From JANQRV01 sp964533785 (GTDB taxonomy: Bacteria > Bacteroidota > Bacteroidia > Chitinophagales > Saprospiraceae): a stretch of 15,207 bases of DNA. Positions 15,202 through 15,207 of the stretch are shown piece by piece. Position numbers and translations under genes: made by a program. Within the stretch, counting starts at the first letter, position 1. Each line of letters begins with the position of its first letter. The notes under the pieces were generated by a model that did not search any database, had not been told where the DNA came from, and saw nothing but the letters and a program-made list of their open reading frames with translations. The DNA is taken from NCBI GenBank assembly GCA_964533785.1, contig CAZHNG010000151.1:1-15207 (forward strand), in the 5' to 3' direction.

Positions 15202-15207
15202 AATTGA

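Overview
The window looks like chromosomal DNA of a member of the Bacteroidota, probably near the Saprospiria (Lewinella/Haliscomenobacter-like). The evidence is a type IX secretion (T9SS) C-terminal sorting domain, a head-GIN/DUF2807 beta-helix protein full of ISGSGD repeats, A-rich leaders with almost no Shine-Dalgarno sequences, and moderate GC with AT-rich gaps. I see no tRNA, rRNA, CRISPR array, integrase or intact insertion sequence. The phylum call is fairly safe; the class is a guess.

Left part (1-3.6 kb, minus strand): a 614-residue GT4-type glycosyltransferase that resembles sucrose(-phosphate) synthases but carries a large internal insertion, and upstream of it the AAA+ protein RarA. 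A gap of about 1 kb (3626-4640) has no convincing gene but contains several short perfect hairpins and eroded short repeats.

Middle (4.6-8.3 kb, plus strand): a secreted DUF2807 protein, a small lipoprotein, and a tightly overlapping three-gene unit: a one-helix membrane protein of unknown function, an asparagine-synthase-like PP-loop ATPase without the glutaminase domain, and a two-domain cupin. This trio is the best candidate for an undescribed pathway or system. A convergent DUF418/YeiB-type membrane protein follows on the minus strand.

Right part (9.9-12.8 kb) looks like a zone of gene decay. A homocysteine S-methyltransferase-like gene is intact, but its ORF can be falsely extended into a 5'-truncated fatty acid hydroxylase/sterol desaturase remnant. 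Upstream of that lies a secreted LpqC/PHB-depolymerase-like esterase whose T9SS sorting tail is cut off by a single in-frame TAA. Further along is an orphan TPR C-terminus on the plus strand.

The window closes with an intact GlgX/isoamylase-type glycogen debranching enzyme (13.1-15.2 kb), followed by short heptamer repeats and a hairpin. The genes mostly do not form one pathway. The glycosyltransferase and the debranching enzyme both concern alpha-glucan or sugar metabolism but lie 11 kb apart.
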